Source of the DNA: Notospermus geniculatus
Lineage: Eukaryota > Nemertea > Pilidiophora > Heteronemertea > Lineidae
Reading direction: 5' to 3'
Length of the DNA stretch: 64,000 nt
NCBI GenBank assembly: GCA_002633025.1
Contig: NMRB01002303.1
Coordinates: 11,199 to 75,198 of the forward strand
Below the pieces are notes generated by a model. That model had not been told where the DNA came from. It saw only the letters and a program-made list of their open reading frames with translations, and did no database searches. The stretch's first letter is position 1, and every line of letters starts with the position of its first letter. The translations under genes and the position numbers were made by a program. Below are positions 44,149-56,287 of the stretch, piece by piece.

Positions 44149-45179
44149 TAACGGTACTTTTCACAGGCAGGGCATTTTCAATATCAACGTTCAAACTTCC
44201 AATACGAATTGTAACCGTATCCTTTACAAAACTACGCTTTGTGACGAAGTTGCTTGAAATATCAATAGGACACCCATTTTGGGCCTCACAAGCTGAGAGG
44301 TTGGTTCTCGATCTCACCGACAGGACTATACCCAGATCGGTAGCGCCGCCTGTCGTCCGTAAACACGCGATCGGCCGTTGTGTCTCACAGGTCGGCGCTC
44401 GGTATGGCGCACCAACCTGTGTCCGCGCGCGGCGCATCACAGCAAAATTTGTTAGTTTCTGAATACGCGTGCCAAATCACAACTTGAACTGATCTACTGC
44501 GACACGAACGTAAATCCTAGGAAAATAGCGATATGAGGCTTATTTCTTGCAAACTTTGCAAATGACTGACATTTCATTTCTGATGAGAAATTGTCATAGA
44601 TATGACATTGTTGAGAAGAAAAGGATGATATTTGGGTTATGCAACAAGTAGTCCCAAAATTTCCCATGATGCCATGAGCGCGCAGTGACAGGTCACTGCG
44701 AGGTACGAGCGCTACGCGATCGGCTGCTTGTCGGCCGATCACGTGATGAAAGACGGGGCGCTACCGATCTGAGTATAGTCCTGCCGGTGAGATTGGTAAC
44801 TAAAACAATCTCGCAGCTGATCTAGCGGCTCACTGACTTCACGCCATACTGTACATGTATACGACTTGGTAACGTTACGTCACTACAGACGTAACTTGGA
44901 GTTTAATTAATGCAAATTATTGTACTTATTTGCGCCGTTATTATAGCTATATCAGATTCATATTCTTTCTAATTGTCTACATGAACCTCATCGGTGTAAG
45001 TTTATTTTGTTTCTTCTTTCTGCTGCACTACAGTATAGTTTACGTCACGTCATTGTCATTTTGTTTGAAAAACAAGATTTGTGAAAAAAACGACCTGAGT
45101 TCATTTTATTTATCGTGTTCGATTACTTCCACCGGCCAGACACAAGCGCTTTCTCAGACATGCGCATTGGAGGCCAATA

Positions 45180-45293
45180 AAAGAACGCTCAGTCGTGTAA
45201 TATACACGAGTAAAGTGTCATGGCGGATGCGCCCTGATTGGCTGATTGTCCGCCGTGACACTTTACTCGTGTGTAACACGACAGCGTTTTATT
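45180..45293. mobile_element. Small palindromic MITE, AAACGCTGTCGTGT arms
   Basis: The arms share ACACGAGTAAAGTGTCA and its complement around a short centre (GATTGGCTGATTG). In D1 (about 37807-37880) the right arm is partly deleted. A half-arm relative sits at about 45470. Confidence 0.7.
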
Positions 45294-45525
45294 TCTTTTG
45301 CACGCCGCCGATGTATGGATCGATGTATGCGAAGGCTCTGTGCATCTACATTCAGGAGTGCATGACATCATGCTCTGCATGCTGGGAGACTTCCCGAAGT
45401 AACCGGCTCAGGGGGGAGGGTTAGTAGCGCCTGGCGCGACAGACCCAACTTGGAGAACTCCCGGTAAATAAAACGCTGTCGTGTAGACGCGAGTAAGTTT
45501 TCGAACAGCTAATTGCGTACTTCCA

Positions 45526-46262
45526 TCGAGAACAGAACAGAAAGAGGGCGCTTCACGTCATTTGCAAAAGTAAATGGAAATGGAGAACGCTGATTGGCCA
45601 ATACTATCGTCTATTGTCGATGACACTCGGAAACCACATGAACAAAACGGGGGCACATTTCTCCATCTCGTCTCCGAGTCAATAAGTTCAGTGTAGTTCC
45701 ACGACGCACCCACAGATGGCTCTGCCAATCTCGACAGATGATAGCGCCTTCTCGATAATGATCACGGTATCACTTATATGCAAGAAATTAGAGTATGCAT
45801 CGAACGTCTCCATATTGTTTGGCTCTGAGTGAAAGCCGAAGGGAAATGCCGATCCACTGGAACAATGTTGACCCAACAGTCCAACGACAGCGAATCAACA
45901 TCACTCCAGACCAAATACCACACGGGTATCACGCAAGAGGCGAAGACGTTCTGACACTTGTCGGGAAACATGAATATACATGGACGCCCGCGTTATACGT
46001 ATGCACGCTTTTCTCATGCAAATATGACGTTGCTTTGCACCAAGATAATATCTTCAGACCATTCACCGAGGCCCCGTGGGAATCGGTGGGATCTCCTGTC
46101 GGTTTGCCGAGGCTTCTCAAACTGATAGTTCAGAGTGGAGAAAAACAACTCGCCTTGCGTCAATTGGGTTGGCTGAAGCAGCTCATTAGATCCGAAAGAC
46201 TGCGTTTGAGCGGAATGAGCACCATATCGACAGCAAAAGTGCCATTTTGAATGTTATAACTA
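45526..46262. other. Gene-free stretch
   Basis: A 151-codon frame at 45795-46250 shows no motif or splice context. Not called. Confidence 0.4.
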
Positions 46263-46838
46263 CGGTGGCCCATAAGGGACATTTATTTTTCATTTTATAT
46301 TTTTATTTTTTCATACTTTTCTCCGCCTAAGTAACTTTATTCCGTGGAATAAACTTATCTCCGCGCGGAGTAAACTTTTCTCCGCGGAAATAACCTACAT
46401 TGTAATAGACTCTATTCCTCTAAAAGAGCGCAGCACCTGACGGGACTGCGTCATGACGTCCCGCACGTCATTTCTGAACGCACGACGTGACTCGAAAAAA
46501 AATCCGGTTGTTTCTGCCAGCGATCATGACGTCGTGAAACAATCTGATTTTTTTTCGTCTCGCCTCAAAACATCATGAATGACGTGCGGGACGTCTTGGA
46601 CGCTGTCCCGTCAGGTGCTGCACTCTTTTAGAGGAATATCCTGTATTCCGTGGAGTAAACTTTACTCCGCGTGGAGTAAACTTTTCTCCGCGGAAATAAC
46701 CTACATTGTAATTCCGTGGAGTAAACTTTACTCCGCGTGGAGTAAACTTTTCTCCGCGTGGAGAACTTATTTCCGCGGAGAAAAGTATGAAAAAATTAAA
46801 ATATAAAATGAAAAATAAATGTCCCTTTTGGGCCACCG
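46263..46838. mobile_element. 576 bp fold-back element with CTCCGCGGAG words
   Basis: The ends CGGTGGCCCATAAGGGACAT and ATGTCCCTTTTGGGCCACCG are inverted over ~65 bp, flanked by TA. The interior holds about ten GAGTAAACTTTTCTCCGCGG-type words in both orientations and a second inner inverted pair (AGAGGAATA ... TATTCCTCT, with GACGTCCCGCACGTCA on both sides). Confidence 0.85.
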
Positions 46839-46840
46839 TA

Positions 46841-47210
46841 AATAGCGGATATATCTGCCGAAGGAACACTTTTGATACCAAAACTCACAACTCGAGGGCG
46901 AAAGTAAAGGCGTTCTATCGCCAAAAGCAACTATTAAAGATAATGTATCACAGGTATTTTCGCGGGCTACGAAATTCATTACATGTACATGTACATGTAT
47001 TTACATTTTGTTTGTTTGTGTCCAGTCTTTCTTTGTCTTATGAGTTATTTGTTGGTGGCGTACCCCTCCAGAAATTCTTTTGATACCGAAAGTATTCAAT
47101 TTGGTGACTTGGCATGTCCCAAAAGTCCAAAATAACACAATGTAAACATCAATGTTTACAAACATTGAATGTAAACAATGAAGTCGTGATACATTATCTT
47201 TAAAACAATA
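46841..47210. repeat. Dispersed repeat, third copy
   Basis: Related to 6740-7170 and 13260-13690, but with an acatgta microsatellite insertion and without the ACACTACACAAAGTT hairpin. Confidence 0.6.
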
Positions 47211-47367
47211 GTGAGTTTAAGAAACCACACGTTAACGCTAACGCTAACGTTATTGACATCATTTTGACGTCACATCGAATGAATCTGTTGTATTTCTTTT
47301 GGGGGTGACGTCATTTTGACGTAATTAGCGTTAGCGTTAGCGTTAACGTATGGTTTCTTAAACTCAC
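47211..47367. mobile_element. Palindromic MITE, GTGAGTTTAAGAAACC ends
   Basis: 157 bp flanked by TA. The arms repeat GTTAGC/GCTAAC words (ACGCTAACGCTAACG), with TGACGTCA-like CATTTTGACGTCA in both arms. The termini resemble those of the GGGAGGTTT families. Confidence 0.85.
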
Positions 47368-47951
47368 TATTATTACGGTCGCTCGCTCAATTTCTATTGC
47401 CATTCTTCTAGCCTACACCGCGTCTGGTTTTTCTCAGTTTGAACTCCTGAACTATTCACGATTCTGATAATAGTGAACAAGAGTCGGACCTGCAGCGAAA
47501 TGTTGAAAAAACAAGGAATGAGCCAGCAGCGTCACCTCTTGCCACCAATTTCATAGGTATCATTGTCTGTTTCCCCGCAGGCAGGGAATCTTTTATGGGA
47601 GACAAGACGATACTCCTCCCAAACCGTGTTTATTTCAGACTCCATTGTGTTTTTGTCTTCTTACATTGTAAGTTGAATCGCCTTTTATTCGCCTGGGATG
47701 GATGCAGACAGCAATACCTGCAGGGTACACCGGAGAGGTGCTGAGCTGGTGACTTCTCTTTATCAAAGAATCAGAGGACTCGTTCCAGCATTAGTGGAAC
47801 GGGGAGGGGCTCGAGGTTCTCAATGAGGGTATTTTCTGCCTCGGATGTCCATTCAAACTGGACCAGTGACGCCGACTTCGCCTTCTTGCTTTGTTCGGCA
47901 GCCATTTTGGCTTTAGTAGAAATCACATGATTTTTTGCTGTATTCTCATTA
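47368..47951. other. Gene-free stretch
   Basis: No exon or repeat is recognised. Confidence 0.4.
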
Positions 47952-48164
47952 GCCGTGACGTGCAACTTCTTGCAACTTCACCAGAAAATAGGATGTGGAT
48001 CCTAAATTTGTTGCAGGTTGCATGAGGTTGCAGTAGGTACATCAAAGTAGTTGCAACAAGTTGCGTGCCCGTTTACACATGCAACTTTGATGAAACGTTT
48101 TGGTCTCATCAGGTTTATGCAACAAGTTGCATATGAAAAGTTGCATGACGTGTAAACCGCTCTT
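47952..48164. mobile_element. Fold-back element with GTTGCAAC words
   Basis: Left end (after TA) GCCGTGACGTGCAACTTCTT, right end AGTTGCATGACGTGTAAACC and GCTCTT before TA. The arms are imperfect inverted repeats. The interior has at least eight GTTGCA/TTGCAAC words, including CAACAAGTTGC twice. Confidence 0.6.
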
Positions 48165-48325
48165 TAGAGATAACGCCGAAATGGCACAAACGATGTTCTG
48201 AACAACCCAGCCCAGAGCAACAACTTGTTGGACAAATGTTGTGTCGTGTGTAGTCTACAGGGGAAAAGAGTTTTCAAACATGCTGTTCCCCCGCAGGGGG
48301 ATGTTGACAGATCAGCAGGACCTAT

Positions 48326-49693
48326 TTTTTCTATGAAGATCAAACTCATATATTGCGTACCACCTTCGGCAACTTGCTCCCTAACCTTTGCAAACACCGA
48401 GTCAAGAAAACAACCCCAGGCTTACTTAGGACCGACTGCATATAATATATGTCTCCAAGTAAGAAAGAAGGATTGGTGAAATGAAAAGGATGAGAGATAC
48501 TTGTAAGAGAAGCTCGGTGATATGACATTTGGAACTTTTTAAAAAGAATCACGCGTCTGCCAGCAAAGACTGGCTTACGGTAAGCCCCGATGGCTGATTG
48601 AGTGCTGTTATAAATGAAAGCATCATAGATAAACTATGTTACTTCTCGTATTTATGAAGGAAAGGATTACCTTGGATATATTCAGTAAAGACCGTCTTAT
48701 TGCGAACAGGATTTGAAGGACGTACAAACAACTGAAGAATGCATTAGTAGGGCAAGTGTGTACGGTTCCATTGAGGTGACACCAGCCGCTTTCGCTTCTC
48801 GCTCATGGCCTTCGGCATTTTCGTTCCGTCCACCGGCATTCAGAGCCGCCTTTTCTTAATCACCGAAACGTTTGCCGACAGATGATACACCAAAATTGCA
48901 GACGTAAGGTCACAGAGACCTGGCTTTGCCAGTGCCCGGATCTAACTCCTATTATCATAAAGGCGTCAGCGTGAGGACTTCGATTCAAAGAGCTCAACAG
49001 CCTGCTCTGTGGTCAGCAAGCCGACCATCACCAACAGGGGAAGCTCATCTGATTCTCCCCAGACTATCTGGCCTGACTCCCATCTAGCCTGGTTTGAATC
49101 CATCACATTTCCCGCTTTTGAGGAGCACATGGGCCTCACCAATCATCGGTGTGCGAAGGAAAATCGACGTGCCAATCAAAATCCGTGTTACAAAAGTGTG
49201 CAGGAAGAGACGAGAAAGTGCCAAACGGCGATTTGTTTCACGAGTTCCGATTGGCTCGGGGGCGGGGATCAAGTCGGGGTCAGATTAATTTATAACTTAT
49301 GAGTTAACGCAAAAGATGACATGATTGGGACAAGGCTAAAGACACAGTCGATGGCCTTGTTTGGACAAGATGGGGAAGCTGGACTCCCGTAATTCGAGAT
49401 ATTTGTTACCTTACAGCCTCCATCCCCGATGGCGGAAAGTCTGGCAATTTTCTCTAATTTCAAATTCCAAAATCGTACAAACGTCTTGCCAACGTATGAA
49501 ACTGTTGTCGGGATCAATGTCATGGTTCCCAAAAAAATCAGCGAAGATCGTTCGAAAACTGATCCATCACTTTTTGGTTTGTTGCTGGAACATGATCAAC
49601 TTTGATGAATGACCCAATTCAATCAACTAGGACCTGCAGCGAATGGCATCACTCCCGAGACCGCCCTGGGATTCGATGAAGCTGCACAATCTG
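48326..49693. repeat. Tandem duplication unit E1
   Basis: Collinear with 50187-51532 from tttttctatgaagatcaaac to gattcgatgaagctgca. No gene is recognised; frames conserved between copies (for example 49009-49302) have no motif. Confidence 0.85.
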
Positions 49694-50061
49694 AAGAGGT
49701 CGCCACCATCGTTCCTCGGCTAAGACCTCTGAAAAGGGCTGGAACCCAGCACAAGATTCTTGTGCTCATCGATTTTACAAATTATTTGATAAAATAATCC
49801 ACCGAAAATTAGAATTTGTTCCAGTATTTGTAAAAATACTACACAATGTACTATTTTAACATTCCGTTGGATATTCAATGTTTTATAAAGGAACGAAGTA
49901 CGAACTCTTTCGAATCCCTACGCAATTGGTTGTGCAACGGTCAGAAATTCATCCGCCTTGAACAATGCATTTGCATTGTGCAAAAGTAGTACCGGTCTCG
50001 CCCTTTCCAGAGTTTAATGTGGCATTGAACTCTGGGTACGAGATTGGTACATGTAGCTGCA

Positions 50062-50166
50062 GTCAGTTCATGATTAGGGTGTGTTGTTTCAAAAAGTGTT
50101 CCGTCCGACACCAGAATATTTTCACCCTTCTTTTGTCTACTGGTGAAAGGCTGTTTCTTGAAACTC
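50062..50166. repeat. Short module F, copy 1
   Basis: Sequence around gtgttccgtccgacaccaga and ctactggtgaaaggctgttt, repeated at 51533-51645. It precedes E2 and follows it, which marks the tandem array period. Confidence 0.8.
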
Positions 50167-50186
50167 TACAATATTCATGTCAATAT

Positions 50187-51532
50187 TTTTTCTATGAAGA
50201 TCAAACTCATATATTGCGTACCACCTTCGGCAACTTGCTCCCTAACCTTTGCAAACACCGAGTCAAGAAAACAACGCCAGGCTTACTTAGGACCAACTGC
50301 ATATAATATATGTCTCCAAGTAAGAAAGAAGGATCGGTGAAATGAAAAGGATGAGAGATACTTGTAAGAGAAGCTCGGTGATATGACATTTGGAACTTTT
50401 TAAAAAGAATCACGCGTCTGCCAGCAAAGACTGGCTTACGGTAAGCCCCGATGGCTGATTGAGTGCTGTTATAAATGAAAGCATCATAGATAAACTATGT
50501 TACTTCTCGTATTTATGAAGGAAAGGATTACCTTGGATATATTCAGTAAAGACCGTCTTATTGCGAACAGGATTTGAAGGACGTACAAACAACTGAAGAA
50601 TGCATTAGTAGGGCAAGTGTGTACGGTTCCATTACTGGTGACACCAGCCGCTTTCGCTTCTCGCTAATGGCCTTCGGCATTTTCGTTCCGTCCACCGGCA
50701 TTTAGATCCGCCTTTTTTAAATCACCGAAACGTTTGTCGACAGACGATACACCAAAATCGCAGACGTATGTAAGGTCACAGAGACCTGGCTTTGCCACTG
50801 GCCGGATCTAACTCTTGCAACATTATTATAAAGGCGTCAGTGTCAGGACTTATCAACAGCCTGCTCTGTGGTCAGCAAGCCGAACATCACCAACAGGGGA
50901 AGCTCATCTGATTCTCCCCAGTCTATCTGGCCTGACGCCCATCTAGCCTGGTTTGAATCCATCACATTCCCCGCTTCTGAGGAGCTCAGAGCCTCAACCA
51001 ATCATCGGTGTGCGAAGGCTAATCGACGTGCCAATCAAAATCTGTGTTACAAAAGTGTGCGGGAAGAGACGAGAAAGTGCCAAACGGCGATTTGTTTCAC
51101 GCGTTCCGATTGCCTCGGGGGCGGGGTCAAGTCGAGGTCAGATTCATTTATAATTTATGAGTTACTGTAACGCAAAAGATGACATGATTGGAACAAGGCT
51201 AAAGACGCAGTCGATGGCCTTGTTTGGACGAGATGGGCAAGCTGGACTCCGGTAATTCCCCCGAGGACGGCAACAAAGTCTGGCAATTTTCTCTAATTTC
51301 AAATTCCAAAATCGTACAAACGTCTTGCCAACGTATGAAACTGTTGTCGGGATCAATGTCATGGTTGCCAAAAAATCATCGAAGATCATTCGAAAACTGA
51401 TCCATCACTTTTTGGTCTGTTGCTGGAACATGATCAACTTTGATGAATGACCCAATTCAATCAACCACTAGGACCTGCAGCGAATTGCATCACTCCCGAG
51501 ACCCGCCCTGGGATTCGATGAAGCTGCAGACA
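50187..51532. repeat. Tandem duplication unit E2
   Basis: Counterpart of E1 with small indels. It joins module F (51533) directly, whereas E1 is followed by a 370 bp spacer. Confidence 0.85.
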
Positions 51533-51645
51533 GTTCACGATAGGGTGTGTTTAAAAAAGTGTTCCGTCCGACACCAGAATATTTTCACCCTTCTTTTGTC
51601 TACTGGTGAAAGGCTGTTTCTTGAAACTCTACAATATTCATGTCA
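51533..51645. repeat. Short module F, copy 2
   Basis: Matches 50062-50166. Confidence 0.8.
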
Positions 51646-52005
51646 GATCTAGGTATCATGGAGCTCTAAATCATGGCACTGCAAACTAATTGATCTATTA
51701 ACCCTTTAAAGTATGAGAGCAGAAAGTAGTTTTGGTGTCGGACGGAACGATAGATTTTACTGGTAAGCTCAATATTTTTTGATACCCTCCTTCAAATGAG
51801 TGTAAACTGTACATCCCAGATGGAGAAACTAATAGATAAAGGTCTATATTATCAAATACTACATTTGATTTTTGGAAAATCAATGGCACAAATCTTTGTG
51901 ATCATTTCAAAGTTAAATTTTGCCCCATTTTCTTGGGTGACCAATGTTGAAACACACCCATTTGTTGTTGGTTCAGCCGCCGATGGGAACCCTGCAGTAT
52001 CACTA
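51646..52005. other. Gene-free stretch
   Basis: No exon is recognised. Confidence 0.4.
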
Positions 52006-52205
52006 GACCGAACACTATCCTGATTAAAAATACTAGGACAGACGCAAGCAACCATCATGGCGCCCGCTGGTCTATATTTAGCTCGGCGTCGGTCTATTGC
52101 TCTTGGAGCTGTAGAATGACGTCACTGGCCGGGAATCCGGCTCAGATCATTCGGTTTCACCGGTCTTCGAATGCAAGCTGCCCAGAAGACCGGGTACCAG
52201 TCTAC
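52006..52205. mobile_element. Dispersed ~200 bp element shared with the C units
   Basis: Runs from tagaccgaacactatcctga to gaccgggtaccagtcta. It is a shortened form of the ends of C1 (from about 25598) and C2 (28110-28531), with an internal ~220 bp missing. The sharp shared ends suggest a mobile element, but the inverted ends (tagaccg / cgg..agtcta) are weak. Confidence 0.5.
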
Positions 52206-53263
52206 AGTATCACCGCGGCGTGGCGCTGCAAGCATCCCGGTCAAACACGCGTGGCCTGCTACCCAAAAATAACCAAACTGTCCTGATTAGTTTTCATACC
52301 ATACGGAGAAAAAACTTTCCTCGACAACCAGATAATGCGATCAGGAGGCTTGGTCTCTCCAATATATCACAAAATGACATCACATCTTCCCAACCGGTCA
52401 ACCTCACTGACCTATAGTCTCCATACGCCGCTATGATTCTTAATTTTCTGATCCGCGGGGTAGCCATGTTGATCCCAGATTGTGATCCATAGTCCGATTT
52501 ATTAACCAAAAGATGGGGAGGATGATATATTTATAGAATCGAATATAAATCAAAGTATGACAGAGAAGCTACCTGGCAAAGAAATGGCCGAGAACGGCCT
52601 GACCTTCACTGCTGTTAGGGACAACAAAGTTGTTTTTTTCGCCATCACCCGTCCACGTCAACAGAAACATCGCGTGTTTCCCTGACTTGTGTACCAGATA
52701 CAACACTTTTAGTCTAAATACTAGACTAAAAACGTTACATCTGGTAAATTTCCTTTGGCGCTAGTCTCGTGCCACCAGACTCTTGCAATTTCCAATAAAT
52801 TTCCAATTTTAGAGTCTGGTCCGTATAGTCACTTTCACTTGTAATGTTGTAAAACCATCATGGCGGACAATCTACCCAAAACTGATGACGTAGAACACAA
52901 CTACACTGCACTTCATGCATGCATGCATAACACATTGGTAGTGACTAGCCAATCAGCGAAGCTGAGAATTGCTACAATGAGAATTGCGTTCCGTGCCAGA
53001 CCCTCGGTCTGACGACCTCGGAGTATGACCGAGGGGCTGGTTGCGCGAGACTACTTTGGCGCATGACGTTTATTTCCGGTATTACATCTGATAGCAATCA
53101 ATTTAAATTCTTGTTCGTTGAGATCGCCATGAGAGAGGTTGTCGGAAGCGCAAACGTCCCTCGTCATGAGCTGACGTCTTTAAAACTTGCGAAGTGCAAA
53201 CTTGAATACGGGTACAATCACCACCACTAGGCCTACGTCAAAACATATCATATCTTTATAATA
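52206..53263. other. Gene-free stretch with a degenerate inverted repeat
   Basis: Between about 52735 and 53095 two diverged arms are inverted (ACATCTGGTAAATTTCC with GGCGCTAGTCTCG on the left; CGAGACTACTTTGGCGC with TTACATCTGAT on the right). This suggests an old MITE of ~360 bp. No gene is seen in the rest. Confidence 0.4.
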
Positions 53264-53666
53264 GGGAGGTTTCGCAAATCTGACGAAACACGAAGTACGA
53301 AATACGAAATTGCACTTCATCAGTTTATTTCCATGACGTAATGTACATGTATTTCAGGAGATGGTACCACAAATATCGTCTGCTGCAAGAGGGTCTTTTA
53401 GCGTTTGGCGTTAGACCGATAGACTTACGGTGTATATTAAACTTTGAAATGTATCTTTCATTTCCATTTCGTAAATACGAAGTGGAAATTTAAAAATTCA
53501 AGATGTACTATAACTCTCTCGGTCTCACATGATATGCTAAAAGACGCACTGGCTGCAGGGACATTATTTGTGGTACCAACCATCTCCAGAAAAACATAAG
53601 GTCGTGGAAATGAAGTTGAATTTCGTATGTTGTACTTCGTCTTTCGTCATATTTGCGAAACCTCAC
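53264..53666. mobile_element. Fold-back MITE, GGGAGGTTTCGCAAATC ends
   Basis: 403 bp. Left arm GGGAGGTTTCGCAAATCTGA with GAAACACGAAGTACGAAATA; right arm ATATTTGCGAAACCTCAC. An inner inverted pair (GATGGTACCACAAATA / TATTTGTGGTACCAACCATC) follows. TA is present at the left flank. The terminal nine bases equal those of the 149 bp family, but the interiors are unrelated. Confidence 0.82.
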
Positions 53667-54112
53667 TTAAATACCTCCATGGTCAAAATGACGATACGAT
53701 TTTGTCCATGGCGGCAATCGGCACACGTTGTGGTTGTCGTGACTCGATAAACATCGTATCACAGATTCCCTGGCTATTTGGGGTTGTCTCCGGAAGGATG
53801 CTATCACAACGACAACCGCGGAAGGCACATGTAGATAGGCCTAGATACACATCAGCAAGTCACGATCGTCAGTGGTGGTCGAAAGCAGACGACACGATTG
53901 AACTATTGACCAGGACGAAAAACATCGGTGAATGCAGCGATTTAATCAGCCTTCAGCTGGATGGAGATGTCCAGCAGAAACTGGCATGTCCGTCCCATGT
54001 TGGCCAGGAAGATGGATGACGATATTACCGGTGCTAAGCGTGACTTGGTGGGGTGAAAAGGTAAAGTGCGAGAAGGTGAAATGAACCGTCGAGGATCAGA
54101 GCATCAATTCGT
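53667..54112. other. Gene-free stretch
   Basis: A plus-strand frame ending at 54019 runs out of the adjacent MITE. Its last ~85 codons have no recognised motif. Confidence 0.35.
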
Positions 54113-54116
54113 TTAA

Positions 54117-54650
54117 AGGTTACCAGAAAGGGTTTGATCCACTTCTGATTTTCTGTAGACCATTAATCAGGCAGCATGAAACTGAAAACCGCATGAAAAT
54201 CGGATAACCCATTACCAAGTTATGGGAATTTAAAAAGGATGACTACACACCCTGGCAACCACGTCAGGGAGCGGAGAACAGCACATTTGATGTCATTGGA
54301 TTTTTAAACATGTAAAAAACATAAAAAGTACTCGTTTAATAACTTGGGGACTTAGGTGTAGTTTTGATGTATTTTTCTTGTTCAATCAGTTGTACTGCAG
54401 TTATTTCCTCAATATCGATTCTGAGGGCAATATTTGGATTTCTGGATAGCACATTTGACCTCATGAACCCACCGCCTGGACAGCCATGGATACATGTACC
54501 AAGTTGTTCGGTTGTCATGTAGAAACAACATCTTTAGTTTGGTATAACACTGTAATTAATGGTCCAATCTTCATGCAACCTTCATTGACTTGTTTTTTAC
54601 TCGAACCACTTTTCAGAGAAAAAAATCATGAAATGCCTTTCAGGTAACCT
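54117..54650. mobile_element. TTAA-flanked element, AGGTTACC ends
   Basis: 534 bp with ends AGGTTACC...AAAGG and CCTTTCAGGTAACCT, flanked by TTAA at 54113-54116 and 54651-54654. TTAA targets are used by piggyBac and Kolobok transposons; AGG-type ends favour a Kolobok-like relative (inference). No transposase. Confidence 0.75.
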
Positions 54651-54654
54651 TTAA

Positions 54655-55114
54655 TGAAGAAACCAGATATGATAGATGGCGCTGCAAGGATGATGACGTC
54701 CTGTTCAATCAGCAATCATGGCATCGTAATAAGAGATGTCAACAACGAAAACAGCAACAGCAGCCTAATCCATATGTCAGAGAATGTCCCCAAGGGAACC
54801 CTCACTTTCAAGCGTGTCATCACTCTAATTGAGTTACGGTCTGTTTTGACGGATGGTTTCGATCACGTGGGCCGTGAGTGCGCTTCGGTGACGGCCAACA
54901 CTTCGGATGATGGAACTTCGCTGTGTTCTATAGTTTCCGTTAGTTTTGACACATGGTGGAACGAGTGATTATCGTCAGCATCTAATGTGACAGAGCTACT
55001 AGGAAGTTATGCGAACACAAAACAAAGGCGGCACACATTTCCTTTTTTGGCCGCGTTGCTTCTGAACAAAGCTTTTTCTGCATTGCGTTGGCGGTCGCGC
55101 TGTGTAAACAAGGC
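54655..55114. other. Gene-free stretch
   Basis: A 104-codon frame at 54654-54968 begins inside the preceding element and has no motif. Confidence 0.35.
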
Positions 55115-55854
55115 TTACATGTACAGTCATTGACATTAGTTTATCTACACCTACCACCTTGAATATTTCAAATACTACTGGGCCCATTTTAACACGGTTT
55201 GTACCAAATGAAAGTCTGTCTTCTTGGCCATATTTCTACATCAAAATTTTGGAAATTTGGAAATATCATAATTATGTAATAGTTAATTAGAAAAAGCCCT
55301 AAAAATCAACATTTTTATTATGGAATTTTTTGGTGACTTTTGTTTCAGTTGTGATAGAATGGAACTTTCTAAGAATTTTGGGCTTTGTTTCATCAAAATA
55401 TCTCGAGTGGTTGCTGAGATATTTGAGATAATCGAAATTTTGATAATTTGAGATTTTCGTGTTTTTCAGGAAATTTTGATGCCATCAGTTAAAGCTAACC
55501 TTGGAATATGGGTTTACAATAATTTTGGAACTTTTTGCGTTAACTGGGCAGAGATATTCATATTTGAAAATACCCCCTTAACTTAAGACATGCTTAGCTT
55601 CTAACCAGTTTGTGCTATAAGTTCCAAAACTTCATAATCCTACGTTTTTAGGTGAGCTCTGTCTACTAATATCAAAATTTTGTGAAAATTTGGAAATTCT
55701 CAAAATTTCCAAATTCCCCAAATTTTGATGCAGAATTATGACCAAGGTTATATACTTTCATGTGGTACAAACCGTGTTAAAATTGGCCCAGTAGTATTTG
55801 AAACATTCAAGGTAGTAGGTGTAGATAAACTAATGTCAATGACTGTACATGTAC
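55115..55854. mobile_element. Fold-back element with ~140 bp arms
   Basis: The left arm from TACATGTACAGTCATTGACA is matched in reverse by the right arm ending TGTCAATGACTGTACATGTA, about 90% identical over ~140 bp. The centre is AT-rich with repeated AAATTTTG/CAAAATTT words. Confidence 0.75.
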
Positions 55855-56138
55855 AACGACGGAAAGAAAAGATGACTTTCTCATTGCAAAGTGATCACTA
55901 CATGTATTTGCAAGCCCGAGGTGTAGTTTTCCTAAAGAATGTTAGGATTACGTTCTACAAATAGTCAAAGACCTGCGAATTGTTGCAATCCGATTTGTTG
56001 ACATCGTCTGCGTATTTCAGGTTTTTCCTACCTCTCATCACACTCGTTATATTCACTGCGAACCTGAAGTATTCGGATAAAACTCATTAACTGTAGTTCA
56101 AATAGTGCAGATGTACCTTTAGTAGGCCACTTATTATT
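55855..56138. other. Gene-free stretch
   Basis: Nothing recognised. Confidence 0.4.
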
Positions 56139-56287
56139 GGGAGGTTTAGAAATCAAACGATAAACGTAAACTTTATGACAACGTTATTTTTCATACTACA
56201 CATTCACCAGATTTTATATTGCTGTTTCGGTACAAAAATAACGTTGTCGTTAACGTTTACGTTTATCGTTTGATTTGTAAACCTCCC
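56139..56287. mobile_element. MITE GGGAGGTTT-1, fifth copy
   Basis: 149 bp palindrome. TA follows the right end; the left flank is TT. Confidence 0.85.

Larger units (their letters stand above)
38273..45525. repeat. Tandem duplication unit D2 (7.25 kb)
   Basis: Counterpart of D1. D2-only insertions: 41988-42502 and 43940-44148. Both genes are intact in this copy. Confidence 0.92.

Noticed and set aside
45795-46250. 151-codon frame
   Set aside because: No recognisable motif, no splice sites, no second copy for comparison.
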